Shown here: one piece after another, positions 11,660 to 22,900 of the stretch
Layout of the letters: each line of letters starts with the position of its first letter
Numbering within the stretch: the first letter of the stretch is position 1
Source: Symbiodinium natans
Taxonomy: Eukaryota; Sar; Dinophyceae; Suessiales; Symbiodiniaceae
Direction: 5' to 3'
DNA: 64,000 nucleotides
Assembly: GCA_905221605.1 (NCBI GenBank)
Contig: CAJNDS010001113.1
Span: 537,501 to 601,500, forward strand
Translations under genes and position numbers: made by a program
The notes under the pieces: model-generated
Database searches by the model: none
What the model was told of the DNA's origin: nothing
Seen by the model: the letters and a program-made list of their open reading frames with translations, nothing else

Positions 11660-13000
11660 GGGTGCATCAATTTTTATAATGAGGTTCGGGGCAGCTCGTG
11701 GACTACCCCCTTCAAAATTTGATGGCTAGGGCTCCTCAGATAAGCGAAGTCATGAGGAACCCTTGCTTTCTGGCCTGGCTGTAGATCCTGAACCCGGGAA
11801 GCTTGAGGCCTGAGGGTCGAGGCCCTTCACTTTTCTTTCCTCATCTTCTTCTCGCTTTTTCTCTCTTCCGAAACCCATGCCCGAAAAACTCTTCATTATA
11901 GTGGGTGGGCAGCCAAATCTTTGTCCCCTGAATTATTTTTTGAAGACTTTTCATTAATGAAGGGGTCCACACTAATCAGGATACAACATTAGGGTGTAGG
12001 GTTCACATGGGGGCAGTATCTCAACTATGGTCCAGAATCTGGATCCGGAAAACCTTTCCAAAACTCGAGTTTTAGCACGTCGACACGCGTTTCGTGTGAG
12101 AGGGTCCTCGATCGGGTTCCGAAAACGTACCAAAACTCGAGTTTTCGTACTCGAAGTCGAAGTTTATTTTCTTTTTGATCCTTTTTTTATTTATTTTTTG
12201 ATCCTGGGTTGCGTTATTTTTTTTTGATCCTTTTTTATTTTTTTTTTGATCCGGCAGCCAACCCCCTAGACGTCAGCTCCCTTACGAGGTAGTTTAGTGA
12301 AGGGAAAATGGTCCCAGTTGCAGGGTTCATGCAGCGCCCAAGGAATAGAACGGGGTTTAGGCTTGAGGCTCAGGGTTTAGAGTTTAGGGTTTAGGGTTTA
12401 GGCGGGTTTGGGGTTTAGGGCCTTGGGATGTGCAGGGCTTATTGCGTTGTAAGAACCTGCAAGCTTGAAAAGGTTTGAGAGAGGACATTGTCCCGCAACG
12501 TCACACTGTTGGTCGCTACTCCACCTGGGGTGGGGTCGTTGTGAGCTTGATTTCAACGCTTTGTTACCCAATGCTGCAGCCAACGAACCCCCCCCCCCTA
12601 GAGTATCGAGTTCCTTTGGCCCATTTGGGGTTTCGGTGTTGTTGATTTTTTTGGTTCACGGTTTTGCCAAGGATTATACTAAGGGCGTACTATAATCCCT
12701 ATTGAGGACTGTTAGTATAACATCCCAACTTGAATCCACAACACCAAGCACAACAAACACAATGAAACCTGTTCAGGGTTTCCCGAGTCTTTTTTCAGAA
12801 GCCTCGTGTGGGATTTGAGGGTAATGCTCTTCCTAGGGATACGTGGATTATTTAGGTTCTAGGGGTTTGCTTAGCAAATCTTGGCCCCGGACCCAAACTC
12901 CAAACCCTACGATGCAGCACGCGGGAACTCAGCCCAGAAATGTGACAAAGGCCTCTTGTACGGCAAGCTTCTAGTGGCTGAGAGGGGATGGAGAGCTGTC
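11660..13000. other. No firm gene; T-tract repeats, P5 half copy
   Basis: Holds the T-GATCC repeat, a direct repeat of CCAAAACTCGAGTTTT at about 12057 and 12131, poly-C, and a P5 half copy at 12680. Confidence 0.55.
12170..12255. repeat. T-tract plus GATCC repeat
   Basis: Four copies of a T-rich run followed by GATCC. Confidence 0.85.
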
Positions 13001-13093
13001 TGGTTTAGGGTTTAGGGTTTAGGGTTTAGGGTTTAGGGTTTAGGGTTTAGGGTTTAGGGTTTAGGGTTTAGGGTTTAGGGTTTAGGGTTTAGG
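13001..13093. repeat. TTTAGGG array
   Basis: Thirteen perfect heptamers. Confidence 0.97.
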
Positions 13094-13261
13094 GCATCCA
13101 TGGACCCATGGACCCTTGTGGCCATCTCGTCCTAGAGTGGCTGAGATGCCCAGAAGTCCCCCCTGACCTGGGCTAGAATTTCAGAGACAGTTAATGATTG
13201 CAGCAGGGGGGGGGGGGGTTTAGGGTTTAGGGTTTAGGAGTTTAGGGTTTGTGAAATCTAG

Positions 13262-13369
13262 GAGAGAGGAAGCTTGCTGCGGAATTCTCAACATGAGTAC
13301 CGGGTGGCTCTGCTTCGTGGCAAGAAGCACACGCTGCCTTTCCGTACAGCTCTAACCTTTGAGAATTGA
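13262..13369 (+). CDS. Candidate terminal exon, unknown protein
   Basis: TCTAG|G directly follows a TTTAGGG block and opens a 35-codon phase-0 frame containing QHEYRVALLRGKKHTLPFRT, closed by TGA. Basic and coding-like; no family recognised. Confidence 0.48.
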   Translation, partial: ERGSLLRNSQHEYRVALLRGKKHTLPFRTALTFEN

Positions 13370-13839
13370 GGAAGTTTCACTTCTTGGTCGCACCACCCGC
13401 ATAGATGGTGTGCTTATTGCTAGTTATGGAGAAGTGGAGAAGACGCCGCCTAGGCCCTAGATTCCCACCCTAAACCCTAAACCCTCAACCCTAAACCCTA
13501 AACCCTATTCAGTCCTATGCCTCTTGACGTTCCCGCCGCTTTCTCAAGGTGAGTGGTGCCGTGTTGTCCCAACCCTGGGCAGGATGAGTGCACCGGAGGC
13601 TCCACGTGCAGCAGTGTCATGGCAGTAGGTACGTAAATTCTAAACCTTAGGGTTTAGGGTTTAGGGCTTCGGGTTTAGGGTTTAGGGCTTAGGGCCTAGT
13701 TTTATAATGGAATAACAGCAGGATACAGCAGGTACCTAAAACCGAAACCCTGAACTTGCTAGTTTTTTGGGGGGCGCCCAGTTCCATATTTCCTGGGTAC
13801 CGTCAGCTGGAGAGCCTCTGCGTGTGAGACCCAGGCTGG

Positions 13840-15050
13840 GTGGATTCCGACAACGCAGCCGAAAATGAGTTCGAGAGGAGGGAGTCGGATTTTGTCTTCA
13901 GGCTTTCCAAGGCCCTGATGACTTGTTTTGGGGTTGCCCCAAACCTTAACACCGCATTGACTCATTCTGGGTTTTCTTGTTTTGAAAAAAATTGTTGGGG
14001 GGGGGGGGGGCTTGGGAGAACCCAAAGGCCACGCTGCAGATCCTACACCCTAGTCCTAAAACTGCATGGCTTGAGTCGCTTGGACCGGGCTCTCGCTTAG
14101 AGTTGAGGCGGGTTTAGGGTTTAGGGTTTAGGGTTTAGGGTTTAGGGTTTAGGGTTTAGGGTTTAGGGTTTAGGGTTTAGTCTCAAGGGATGAAGACTCG
14201 TACCAGTAAGGGTTGTACCCCTAAAGGTTCCCCAAAGTATACGCCCAATATATGGCCCGCACATTCCCTTAGGCATCCTTACAAAGGGACCCCGAAACAA
14301 CCTTAAGGGTCCAAGGCAGAACCCCCTAAGGATGTTTTGTGTTCTCCCAAGGCGAGGTTTCAGAGTCGACTGCTCAGGGTTCAAGGAGCATGGATTTCGG
14401 GTTTTGGGCTTAGGGTTTAGGGTTTAGGGTTTAGGGTTTAGGGTGAAGGATTTAGGGTTAAGGGTTTAGGGTTAAGGGTTTAGGGTTTAGGTACTACGCC
14501 AGGTCTTCTCGTACTTCCGGCTCGAGAACCTACATGCCTTGGTGAGCTAAAGTACCAGGAGAGGTGGTGGGTTGGTCGAAACTGCTTGGTTTAGGGTTTA
14601 GGGTTTAGGGTTTACGGTATCAAAAGATGTGGACCGAACGCAGCCCCAAACCCGAAACTCCTGCAGAAGTGCTATCGGCACGTGGGACATCAATTAATTA
14701 ACCCTAACCAGCAAACCCTAAACCCCACACCTACAACCCCTCAACCCCGAATCCAGAAACCCCACAAACCCACTTCCGCGCCGGCTCCAGCTCCCTGCCA
14801 CGCATGTGGCGTCTGCAAACATGAATGTCGGAAGACGTCAGGGTCGGTTTGGGGTTCAGGGTTCAAGGTTTGTGGCGCTCAAACGGCCAGTGAAGAGTGC
14901 CGTACGTAGCAAGCTCCAGAGTCCTCAAGAAAGCCCAAAACAAAAGAACTTTGTTTGAAACTGGGGTCGAGGATTGTGGACCTATAGGAGTCCTCAGGTT
15001 TGGGGCTTCTATAATTCTATGGGTTTAGGGGTTTCGGTTTCAGGGTCTAG
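13840..15050. other. No firm gene; possible Cys-rich exon
   Basis: One plus frame near 14780-14850 reads PAPAPCHACGVCKHEC, but its borders are not clear. Confidence 0.4.
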
Positions 15051-15122
15051 GGTTTAGGGTTTAGGGTTTAGGGTTTAGGGTTTAGGGTTTAGGGTTTAGG
15101 GTCACAGAGAGGCGGTTGGCAG

Positions 15123-15188
15123 CCCCAAGTTGCTCCCGAAGTTGAAGTTGCCATGGATGCTGACAGCCAGCAGGCGTCGGCGCAGGAG
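15123..15188 (+). CDS. Candidate internal exon
   Basis: Exactly 22 codons from GGCAG| to GAG|GTGGGT, both phase 0 (VAPEVEVAMDADSQQASAQE). TTTAGGG arrays lie on both sides. Confidence 0.48.
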
Positions 15189-15607
15189 GTGGGTTTGGGG
15201 TTTAGGGTTTAGGGTTTAGGGCTTAGGGTACCTCAAGCTTCAAGGGTACTTATAAGTAGGGGTATACGTCCCCGAAATAAGGTTATCGCCATAGTTACCC
15301 GATTTTTAATTAGCAGGTTCAGAAGTCGGAACCTGAGCGCTGTACCCCCTATAATGCAGCAATCTTCGGTCTCGCTCCCCTACAGCCAGTTGACCATGGG
15401 CGCTCTTTGCGTACCCTAAACCCTAAACCCTAAACCCTAAACCCTAAACCCTAAACCCTAAACCCTAAACCCTAAACCCTAAACCCTAAACCCTACACCG
15501 CCAGTTTGTGGGGCATCGGCTTCCTGGGATGAAAGGGGTCCTACACATACCCACTCTCACCCTCGTACCCCCCTACGAAGGCTATGAATCGAGCGCCATT
15601 TGGGTTG

Positions 15608-15717
15608 GTAGCCCAGTGGTACCCTTTACCTTTTTTTGTTGGTTCTGGCTTCCCTTCTATAAAGTAACCAACCAAAAAAGGGTGCCCTTATTATAATATG
15701 GTTACTGGGCTACTAAG
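15608..15717. mobile_element. P2 inverted-repeat element with GT...AG ends
   Basis: It starts GTAGCCCAGTGGTACCC and ends GGTTACTGGGCTACTAAG, so its exact termini look like a 5' splice site and a 3' splice site. A 9-codon phase-0 stretch (15581-15607) precedes it. Confidence 0.85.
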
Positions 15718-16162
15718 TTTTTGTTTCCAAACAAGCGAAGCCCTAAACCCTAAACCTAAACCCAGGAGCCTAGTATTCAAAGGGGGTTAGGGTGCAGAGT
15801 GTTGGGTTTAGGCTTCGGGGCTACAATGTGCTAGGACCAAGCCACAGCAGCCCTGGCTTGAATATGTTGCCGACTTTTAGATCTGCTGGGATTTAGGGTT
15901 TAGGGTTTAGGGTTTAGGGTTTAGGGACCTCAAAACCAGCTCTGTCACCCTCCCCGAAAGAATACAAAGAAAAAGTCAAGCCTGCAACAGACTCCCTAGA
16001 ACTCCAAGGCGCTTGAAGAGCTGCTGTAGAGAGGGTCTAGGGTTTAGGGGTTAGGGTTTGGGGTTTAGAGTTTAGGGTTTAGGGTTTAGGGGTTTCTGTT
16101 TGTCCTGTGGAAGGCATTGACGCAGCTGCGCCGATCTGTACAGGCAAGGCGTCGACCGGCAA

Positions 16163-16400
16163 CTTCCCCTAACCTCTAAACCCCTAAACCCCTAAACCCC
16201 TAAACCCCTAAACCCCTAAACCCCTAAACCCCTAAACCCCTAACCCCCTAAACCCTAAACCCCTAAACCCCTAAAGCCTAAACCGTCTAACCCCCTAAAC
16301 CCCTAAACCCCCTAAACCCCTAAACCCCCAAACCCCTAAACCTCTGGGCCCCCTGGAGCCCTAAACCCCTCAACCCCTCAACCCCTAAACCCCGAAACCC
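16163..16400. repeat. CCCCTAAA octamer array
   Basis: The unit here is mainly an octamer with four C, repeated about 25 times with some variants, unlike the heptamers elsewhere. Confidence 0.95.
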
Positions 16401-16528
16401 TACACCGAAAAACCCTCAACCCTTAGAAGACCAAAAGCCCGAAGCTATCTCATGTGGGCAGCTGTGCATGTTACGTAGAAACGAGCTTCCCTCAACCCCC
16501 AAATAGGCCACATGGGGTGCAATAAGGT

Positions 16529-16530
<2 letters not shown>

Positions 16531-16579
<49 letters not shown>
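16531..16579. repeat. 49-bp poly-G homopolymer
   Basis: Forty-nine consecutive G residues, the longest homopolymer in the window. Shorter G runs occur at about 1154, 10543, 13206, 13996, 16713, 17559, 37063 and 63854. Confidence 0.9.
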
Positions 16580-16580
<1 letters not shown>

Positions 16581-17137
16581 GAGGCCTAAGCCCGCCGCTC
16601 TGATCTCGAAGCCTGAATTACCTACTCCAAAGCCCGAAACCCTCAAACCGTAGAACTTCTAGAGCTCTAAGCTCTTGAACCCTAAAACGGGGCTGAAACC
16701 CTGAAACCCTGCGGGGGGGGGGGGGGGGGGGAATGATCATACGGGGGAACAACACAGGGCTTGAGTGGTTTCTGTTGTTCGTGCTTGGTTCTTTGCTGAT
16801 TTTGTATATGATGCACATGTACCACTGTACCACTGCATTTACAGAGATTACACACATCTGCTTTTTCTTAAATTTTCTTTTTTGGGGGGACAAGCCTTAG
16901 AGAGTCTAGAGCTTGCAGCTTGGGACTTGCGATGTCGGGTCAAGGGTTTCTTGAGGGTCAAAGCAGCTGCGTGGCTGCTCTGGTGCTCCATTTGGAGCAG
17001 AGCCCTAAACCCTAAACCCTAAACCCTAAACCCTAAACCCTAAACCCTAAATCCCCTAAACCCTAAATCCCCTGAACCCTGAACCCTAAACCCTGGACCC
17101 TGAACTCTGAACAAGGGGCCCCTGACTTCTCTGGCAG

Positions 17138-17206
17138 GCCATTCCTGGCAATAAGGCTGGCAAGCAGGACGGCTTGAGTTGGGTTTCTGACAGGGGTCCA
17201 AGGAAG
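17138..17206 (+). CDS. Candidate internal exon
   Basis: Exactly 23 codons from GGCAG|G to AAG|GTTTAGGG, phase 0 (NKAGKQDGLSWVSDRGPRK). CCCTAAA upstream and TTTAGGG downstream. The clearest example of a donor made by a telomere repeat. Confidence 0.5.
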
Positions 17207-17755
17207 GTTTAGGGTTTAGGCTTAGGGTTTAGGGTTGAGGGTTTAGGTTTTAGGGTTTAAGGTTTAGGGTTTAGGGTTCAGAGTCTAGGGTCTAGGGTTT
17301 AGGGTTTAGGGTTCAGGGTTTAGGGTCATCTTCAATAGCCGGAACTTCTACCGGCTGGCATTTGCTTGTCGCATTTGCGACTGCGGGTCTTAGCCAAACC
17401 CTCGACCCTAAACCACAGACGCTGAACTCCATTACCCTACATCCGAAACCCCAAGTCCTAAATCCTAAACCCAAATAGTGGGATGGTCGTCTCAGGGTTC
17501 TAATGGAAGCAGGAGACAGCAGTGCTTTGGTTTTGGGGGGTTTAGTTTTTTTTTTTTTGGGGGGGGGGGGGGGGTTAGGGTTTAGGGTGGGGCTTTTTGG
17601 TTGAGGGTTGAGGGTTGAATGATTAGGGTGCAGGTTTCGAGGGGTTTATGGTTTAGGGTTCAAGGTTCAGGGTAAGTAGCGGGGGTTTTAGGGTTGAGGG
17701 CTTAGGGTTTAGGGTTTAGGGTTTAGGGCTTCGGGGCCTTGGCTGCGCGACAGAG

Positions 17756-17806
17756 GAGCAGACGAAGCACATAGCCGAGTGTGAGAGGCTTCCCTTCGGG
17801 GTCTGG
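17756..17806 (+). CDS. Candidate internal exon
   Basis: Seventeen codons from AG|G to TGG|GTTAGGGTTTAGGG, phase 0 (EQTKHIAECERLPFGVW). Confidence 0.42.
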
Positions 17807-18544
17807 GTTAGGGTTTAGGGTTTAGGGTTTAGGGTTTAGGGTTTAGGGTTTAGGGGTTCGGGTCCAGGAGTTTTGCCCTGCAAGTTACTATCCAGAAACC
17901 ATGGCCCTCCATCCGCAGCAGCATCTGCTGTTTAGGGTAGGGTTTGGGGTTTCGGGTTTCGGGTTTCGGGTTTCGGGTGTCGGGTTTAAAATTTGCCCCA
18001 GGCTCCAAAGCCTCAACGCCAAAGGGTTCAGGGTATGTAGGACGTATAAAACTGACTCCAGAGCTTGTGGTGGGCGCGGGAGGGGGGGGCGAAAAACTGA
18101 ACTTAATTGTACCCCGAAACAAATGCCTTAGTGAAGGGGTTGCGGGAGTTGGGGTGGTCGGGTTTAGGCGTTTAGAGGTTTAGGGTTTAGGGGTTTAGGA
18201 GTTCAGAGCTTTCAGGGGTTCAGGGGTTCAGGCTTTAAGGTTTAGTGGCTTAGGCGTTTAGGGGTTTAGGGGTTTGGCTTCAGGGTCCAAAATGGTTTAA
18301 TTAGTGGAACCTCGGAATGCCTCCACCCTACGCAAACCCCTAGCGGACAAACCTAACTCCTAAACCTCTATCCCCAAATCAACACCCTACATCCGTAAAC
18401 CCCTACACTTAACAACAGAACCCCAAAAAACTCTATGCCAGAAGATCTGGGAGGACCCTAAACCCTAAGCCCCTCTCATCACTGGCTAGGATTTAGGGTT
18501 TAGGGTTTAGGGTTCATACAACTCCAAGTACTAACAAATTACAT

Positions 18545-18658
18545 ACTAGGATGCCCAGTAGTGCCCTTATTCCCTTTTTGGGGGCTCTAGGTTCCCCTAT
18601 AAACCCCTTTAAGCAAAAAAGGGCACCCTTCTTAATCCTAGGTTACTGGGCAACCTAG
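18545..18658. mobile_element. P2 inverted-repeat element
   Basis: CTAGGATGCCCAGTAGTGCC ... CCTAGGTTACTGGGCAACCT; the interior is nearly identical to the copy at 684. Confidence 0.82.
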
Positions 18659-18898
18659 CATAAAACGTGTTTTCTGGGTGAAGGGCAAGGCTTTCTCTCC
18701 GAAGATCCTAAACTGCGAGGCTTTTCGGGTTTAGGACTCAGAGTTTGCCCTCCACCGTAAACCCTACACCTGAGAAGCCCAAAACCCAAGATGGTGTGTA
18801 GAAGCCCTAACCCTAAACCCTAAACCCTAAACCCTAAACCCTAAACCCTAAACCCTAAACTCTAAACCCTAAACCCTCCCCCGCTCTCTTGCAAGCAG

Positions 18899-18955
18899 GC
18901 TGGCGCAGCGGGTGAAAAATGCCATCGACAGCTACAGGAGCGGATGCTGTCCAGG
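18899..18955 (+). CDS. Candidate internal exon
   Basis: CTCTCTTGCAAGCAG|G gives a good acceptor. Nineteen phase-0 codons (AGAAGEKCHRQLQERMLSR) end at AGG|GTCAGGG. CCCTAAA precedes and TTTAGGG follows. Confidence 0.45.
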
Positions 18956-19802
18956 GTCAGGGTTTAGGGTTTAGGGTTTAGGGGTTTAGGGTTTAGGGAT
19001 TTAGGGTTTAGGGTTTAGGGTTTAGGGTTTTGGACTTAGTTTGGTTTAGGGTTCAAGGGTTAGAGTTTATGATTTGAGTGTAGGGCCTGCCACAGACTCG
19101 AGTCTTTAAACCCCCAACCCGAAACCCCAAATCCTCAAAATCTTAACTGCGGGGCTTCGGCTTCATCCCGCGAACTTCTGCTGTATAGGGTTTAGGGTTT
19201 AGGGTTTAGGGTTTAGGGTTTAGGGTTTAGGGTTTAGGGTTTAATTAGCTTTCATAGGACTTTTAGGGCTTGGGCGTGGGCTGATGAGAGCCGTTAGGTG
19301 GAGGAAGAAAACGCGCACGAAGGACTGCCGGGAGCACCCCGTATCCCCGAGCCCTGGAACCCTAAACCAAATCAAGCCCTAAACCCTAAACCCCAAACCC
19401 TAAACCCTACATCCTAAACCTGCAAACCCTAAACCCCAAACCCTAAACCCTAAACCCTAGACCCCAAGAACCCTTTTGAACTTCCAAGCCCGATCTGGAG
19501 GCTGGAACTCCGCAGTCTTCCCGCCGAGGCTCCTTACGGGCAGGCTTTTGAGGGGGGTTTAGGAGCTTAGGGTTTAGGGGTTTAGGAGTTTAGGGTTTAG
19601 GGTTTGGGGTTTAGGGTTTAGGAGTTTAGGGTTTAGGGTTTGGGGTTTGGGGTTTAGGAGTTTTGGGTGTAGGAGTTTAGGGGTGTGGGGGTTTAGGGTT
19701 TAGTGTCTTTGCGGGTTCAGGGCTTCTGGGTTTTTGGGGTTTATGGGGTTTAGGGGGTTTGGGGGGTTTAGGGGGATTAGTGGGTTTATAGGGTTTATAT
19801 GA

Positions 19803-19889
19803 TGTAGTTACTGGAAGACACAAGCTGTATTCACCCGTTCGCCGTGGCTCAAGAAAATGATTGTTCAGGGCTATCCGCTGGTAACAATA
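19803..19889 (+). repeat. 5' LTR (87 bp)
   Basis: It is identical over 87 bp to 34452-34538. Its ends form an imperfect inverted repeat (TGTAGTTACTGG versus the reverse complement TATTGTTACCAG). Taking the end at GTAACA instead of GTAACAATA would give canonical TG...CA termini and 84 bp. An internal CCGTGGCTCAAG at 19842-19853 resembles the two ends of the dinoflagellate spliced leader. Confidence 0.92.
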
Positions 19890-19927
19890 GGTTATCAGCC
19901 GTAGCACTCTGTTAGACCAACTCTGCA
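19890..19927 (+). other. Primer-binding-site candidate (half-tRNA type)
   Basis: The sequence GGTTATCAGCCGTAGCAC starts exactly at the base after the 5' LTR. Its reverse complement reads like the D-loop to anticodon-loop half of a tRNA: GTTGGTCTAA (D-loop-like), then CTGATAA (anticodon-loop-like, GAU). Drosophila copia is known to prime from a 5' tRNA fragment cut in the anticodon loop, with a PBS that also begins GGTTAT. The 38 bases end directly at the polyprotein ATG. The D-arm does not fold perfectly as a canonical tRNA, so the tRNA identity is open. Confidence 0.45.
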
Positions 19928-22900
19928 ATGTCGGATTCTGCTCCGCTTAATCCTGCAGGTATACCTATCCCGGAAGACGGAGCTAGTAGCCTGAGTATGT
20001 CCTTTGATGGTAATGCTCCAGGTGACGAGGCTCCTCCCCGGGACAGTGAACCTCCTTTGACCACCAATGCCCTGAGGATACATGACATGCGTCTCTTCCA
20101 GAGAGGTGCGGTTTCGGAAGCTGCTGCCCCCACAGGAGCACCTAGTAGCCTCAGTACCACCACACCTTGGCAGGTCGTGTCTCCTCATGAAAGACAAGCT
20201 TCAGCTCCAAATGTAGCTAAAAGAGGTTCACTTCAGACCTTTAATCCGACAGCACCGAGTTTCTCTATGCCGAACTCCGCGACGATGAACAGCTTAATGA
20301 TTGGCGAACAAAGACTCATGCAGAACCAAGCTAACGTAAGCCAGACGTTCATTCAGAATGATAGATCACCTCTGATTGAACAGATTGCTGAGCATCGCCA
20401 TAACCAGATCCTTGGTCAGATCACGAACAGTTTTCAGGAGCAGATGCTATCTATGGGTAGCCATGTCATGTCCGGAGTGTCGAAACTAAGAGTTGAACTT
20501 GCTCAGGCCGAAACAAGGCTTGGAGAAGAGGAACAGCAAGCCAGAGCCAGATTCTCAACAGGCCAAACTCAATTGGAATCGCAGGCCCTTGAGATAAACA
20601 TGGCTCGCGGTGAAGCTCATGCCTTGGCTGAAAAATTGAGATCTGCAGAATCGCACGCAGATTTGTCATATGCTAGGCTCCAGGAGCAACTCCACCTAGC
20701 GGAAGCTAAGGCCATGAGCAATGCTGATCTCATGAACTCTGAGCTTGACAGTGTACGCGTTTCTGCTGCCCAGGCAACAAATGCAGTGCAGGCTTCATCT
20801 GAGGTTGAGATCAATCGCCTCTCTGCTGAGGTCCGAGACTTCAGAGTAGTCGTTAGTCAGGAGTCCGAGAAGCGGAAAGCAGCTGAGAGAGAGAACGCTG
20901 AGCTCAAATTGCAGCTCAGCAAGGCAATTGCCGCTCTTGAGGCTCATGCCAACGCCTCGAGCTCTGTGCCCACTGTGCCCCCGGGACTTGTTCCGACGAT
21001 TCCTATCAACACGCCTCCGCAGGATGGCATGGGACCAAGGTTCCGACGCCCCCCTGACGGTGGTGGCCCAGATGATGGGGATGACGGCGGCAGTGATGAT
21101 GATGACTCCAGTAGCCATCACAAGAAGAAAAAGAGCAAGAAGAAAGACAAAAAGAAGAAGAAGAAGAGGGATTCCAGTAGTTCCTCGTCATCTGACTCAG
21201 GATTATCTCCCAAGCAGCTCAAGGCTCTGCTCAAATCCCTGGCCAGGAGTAGCAAGAAGTCGGGGGATGACAAGGATACTGAGGATGAAGGTAGCAAGAA
21301 CAAGTCCAAAGAAGCCGAAAAGATCGTCTTTCCTAAGTTTCCTACACCCGAGCAGTATCGCAATTGGCGGATTAGGGTTCGCGAAGCAGTCGTTGCTGCC
21401 TCCAACAAGCCAGACAAAGCCTTTGAATGGCTTGCTAACGTTTGGGATAAGGATGCTAAGGAGAGCGATCTCATTAACACTGACGGCTTCACCACGCTTG
21501 ATGCAAAGATCTTGTCGGCGATCACCAATGTTCTGGAAGGCGATTTTGCACGCCAGATGGACACCCTCAAAGAGAGGGAGGCTCACGCCGGAAGGCTTGT
21601 GAGAGGTAGGCAGATCCTGTTTCTCTTGCACAAGTACTTTGCTACCAATGCTTTGCACAATTCTGTTTATGATATGGAAGACTTGTTGTCAGTCACCATG
21701 ACTAACGAGAATTTGGTGACATTCATCAGGAACTGGGATACTGTTCTTTCAGGGATTCAGAAAACACCTGAAGACACAGTCCTTGAACCTCTCTTCCATA
21801 GACAGATCAAAAAGTGCCGAGCCCTTCAGCACGACATCAATGTCTACGAAAGAGCCGCAGAAGGAACCGCTGAGAGGTCCTTCAAATTTCTGTATGATGC
21901 TGCCACTGCGCACATCAATCGCAAAAGACTTGAGAGAAATCGTGAGCGCATAGCAAGACAGTCAGGCGCCCCTCAGGTGCCTGCCATGCCAGCACCCCAG
22001 AAGGTGCCCAAAGGTTTCTGCATTGCCTTCGTCAAGAATGGTAGTTGCAAAAACGGTGAAAAGTGTAAGTATAAGCACCAGGTGCCATCCGGGCGCCCTC
22101 GCACACCCACACCCGGCAGAGGCCGTGGTCCGCGCAGTCCCTCGAGGACAGGCTCTCCCAGTCGCGGTCCACGTGAGTGCAAATTCTTCAAGCAAGGTCG
22201 CTGTGACCGTGGAGACAAATGCACCTTCCTGCATACGGGAAAGCCAGGTGCTGCGGCTCCGTCCGGAGGCAGCGCGAAAGGCTCAGCGCACTCTAACTCC
22301 AAGGGTTCTAATGGCTCGCGGAAGTCTGGGGGCTCAGGTCGCAAGAAGGGCGGTGGTCATTCCATTCCTACTGCGGTTTGCCTTTTAGGAGCAATGATGG
22401 CAGGCACGGCTCACCATGCCGATGCTTACACTCTCCGGAAGGATGAGTCGTGTTGGCCCTCTCATTATTCCGAGTTTACACACCTGGCGCTTGCAGCGGT
22501 GTCATTCGATGACAGCCCTGACTATATCAACTTCCCTCTTAGAGATGGAGAATTGAAGTACTCTGTTGAATACCCCAAACGTACCTTCACAAGTAGCTGG
22601 TCTACTGAGGACGTTCCATCGGGCAACGCACAATCCACCAAGGATGCGCTCATGGCAGCAAGGATGCTACGCGCATCTGTGCGGAGCAGTCTCGATGGTG
22701 TGCCTGCAAAGTGCAACTTCTGTTGTGATACCGAGTTTGGTTGCGACCACTGCATTCCAAAGGGTCTAAGGGTTACGTGCCCCGCCAAACCAGATGCAGC
22801 GTTATGTTCTCATCCCATGGAATGGATAGGGGATACAGGGAGTGCTCAAGATCTCATCTCCGAGCGGGAGCTCGCGGATCTGGTTCCATTTGAATCAGAC

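Noticed and set aside
19890-19927. Standard plant-type copia PBS (full tRNA-iMet 3' end)
   Set aside because: The site does not begin with TGG, so it does not match a CCA-ended tRNA.
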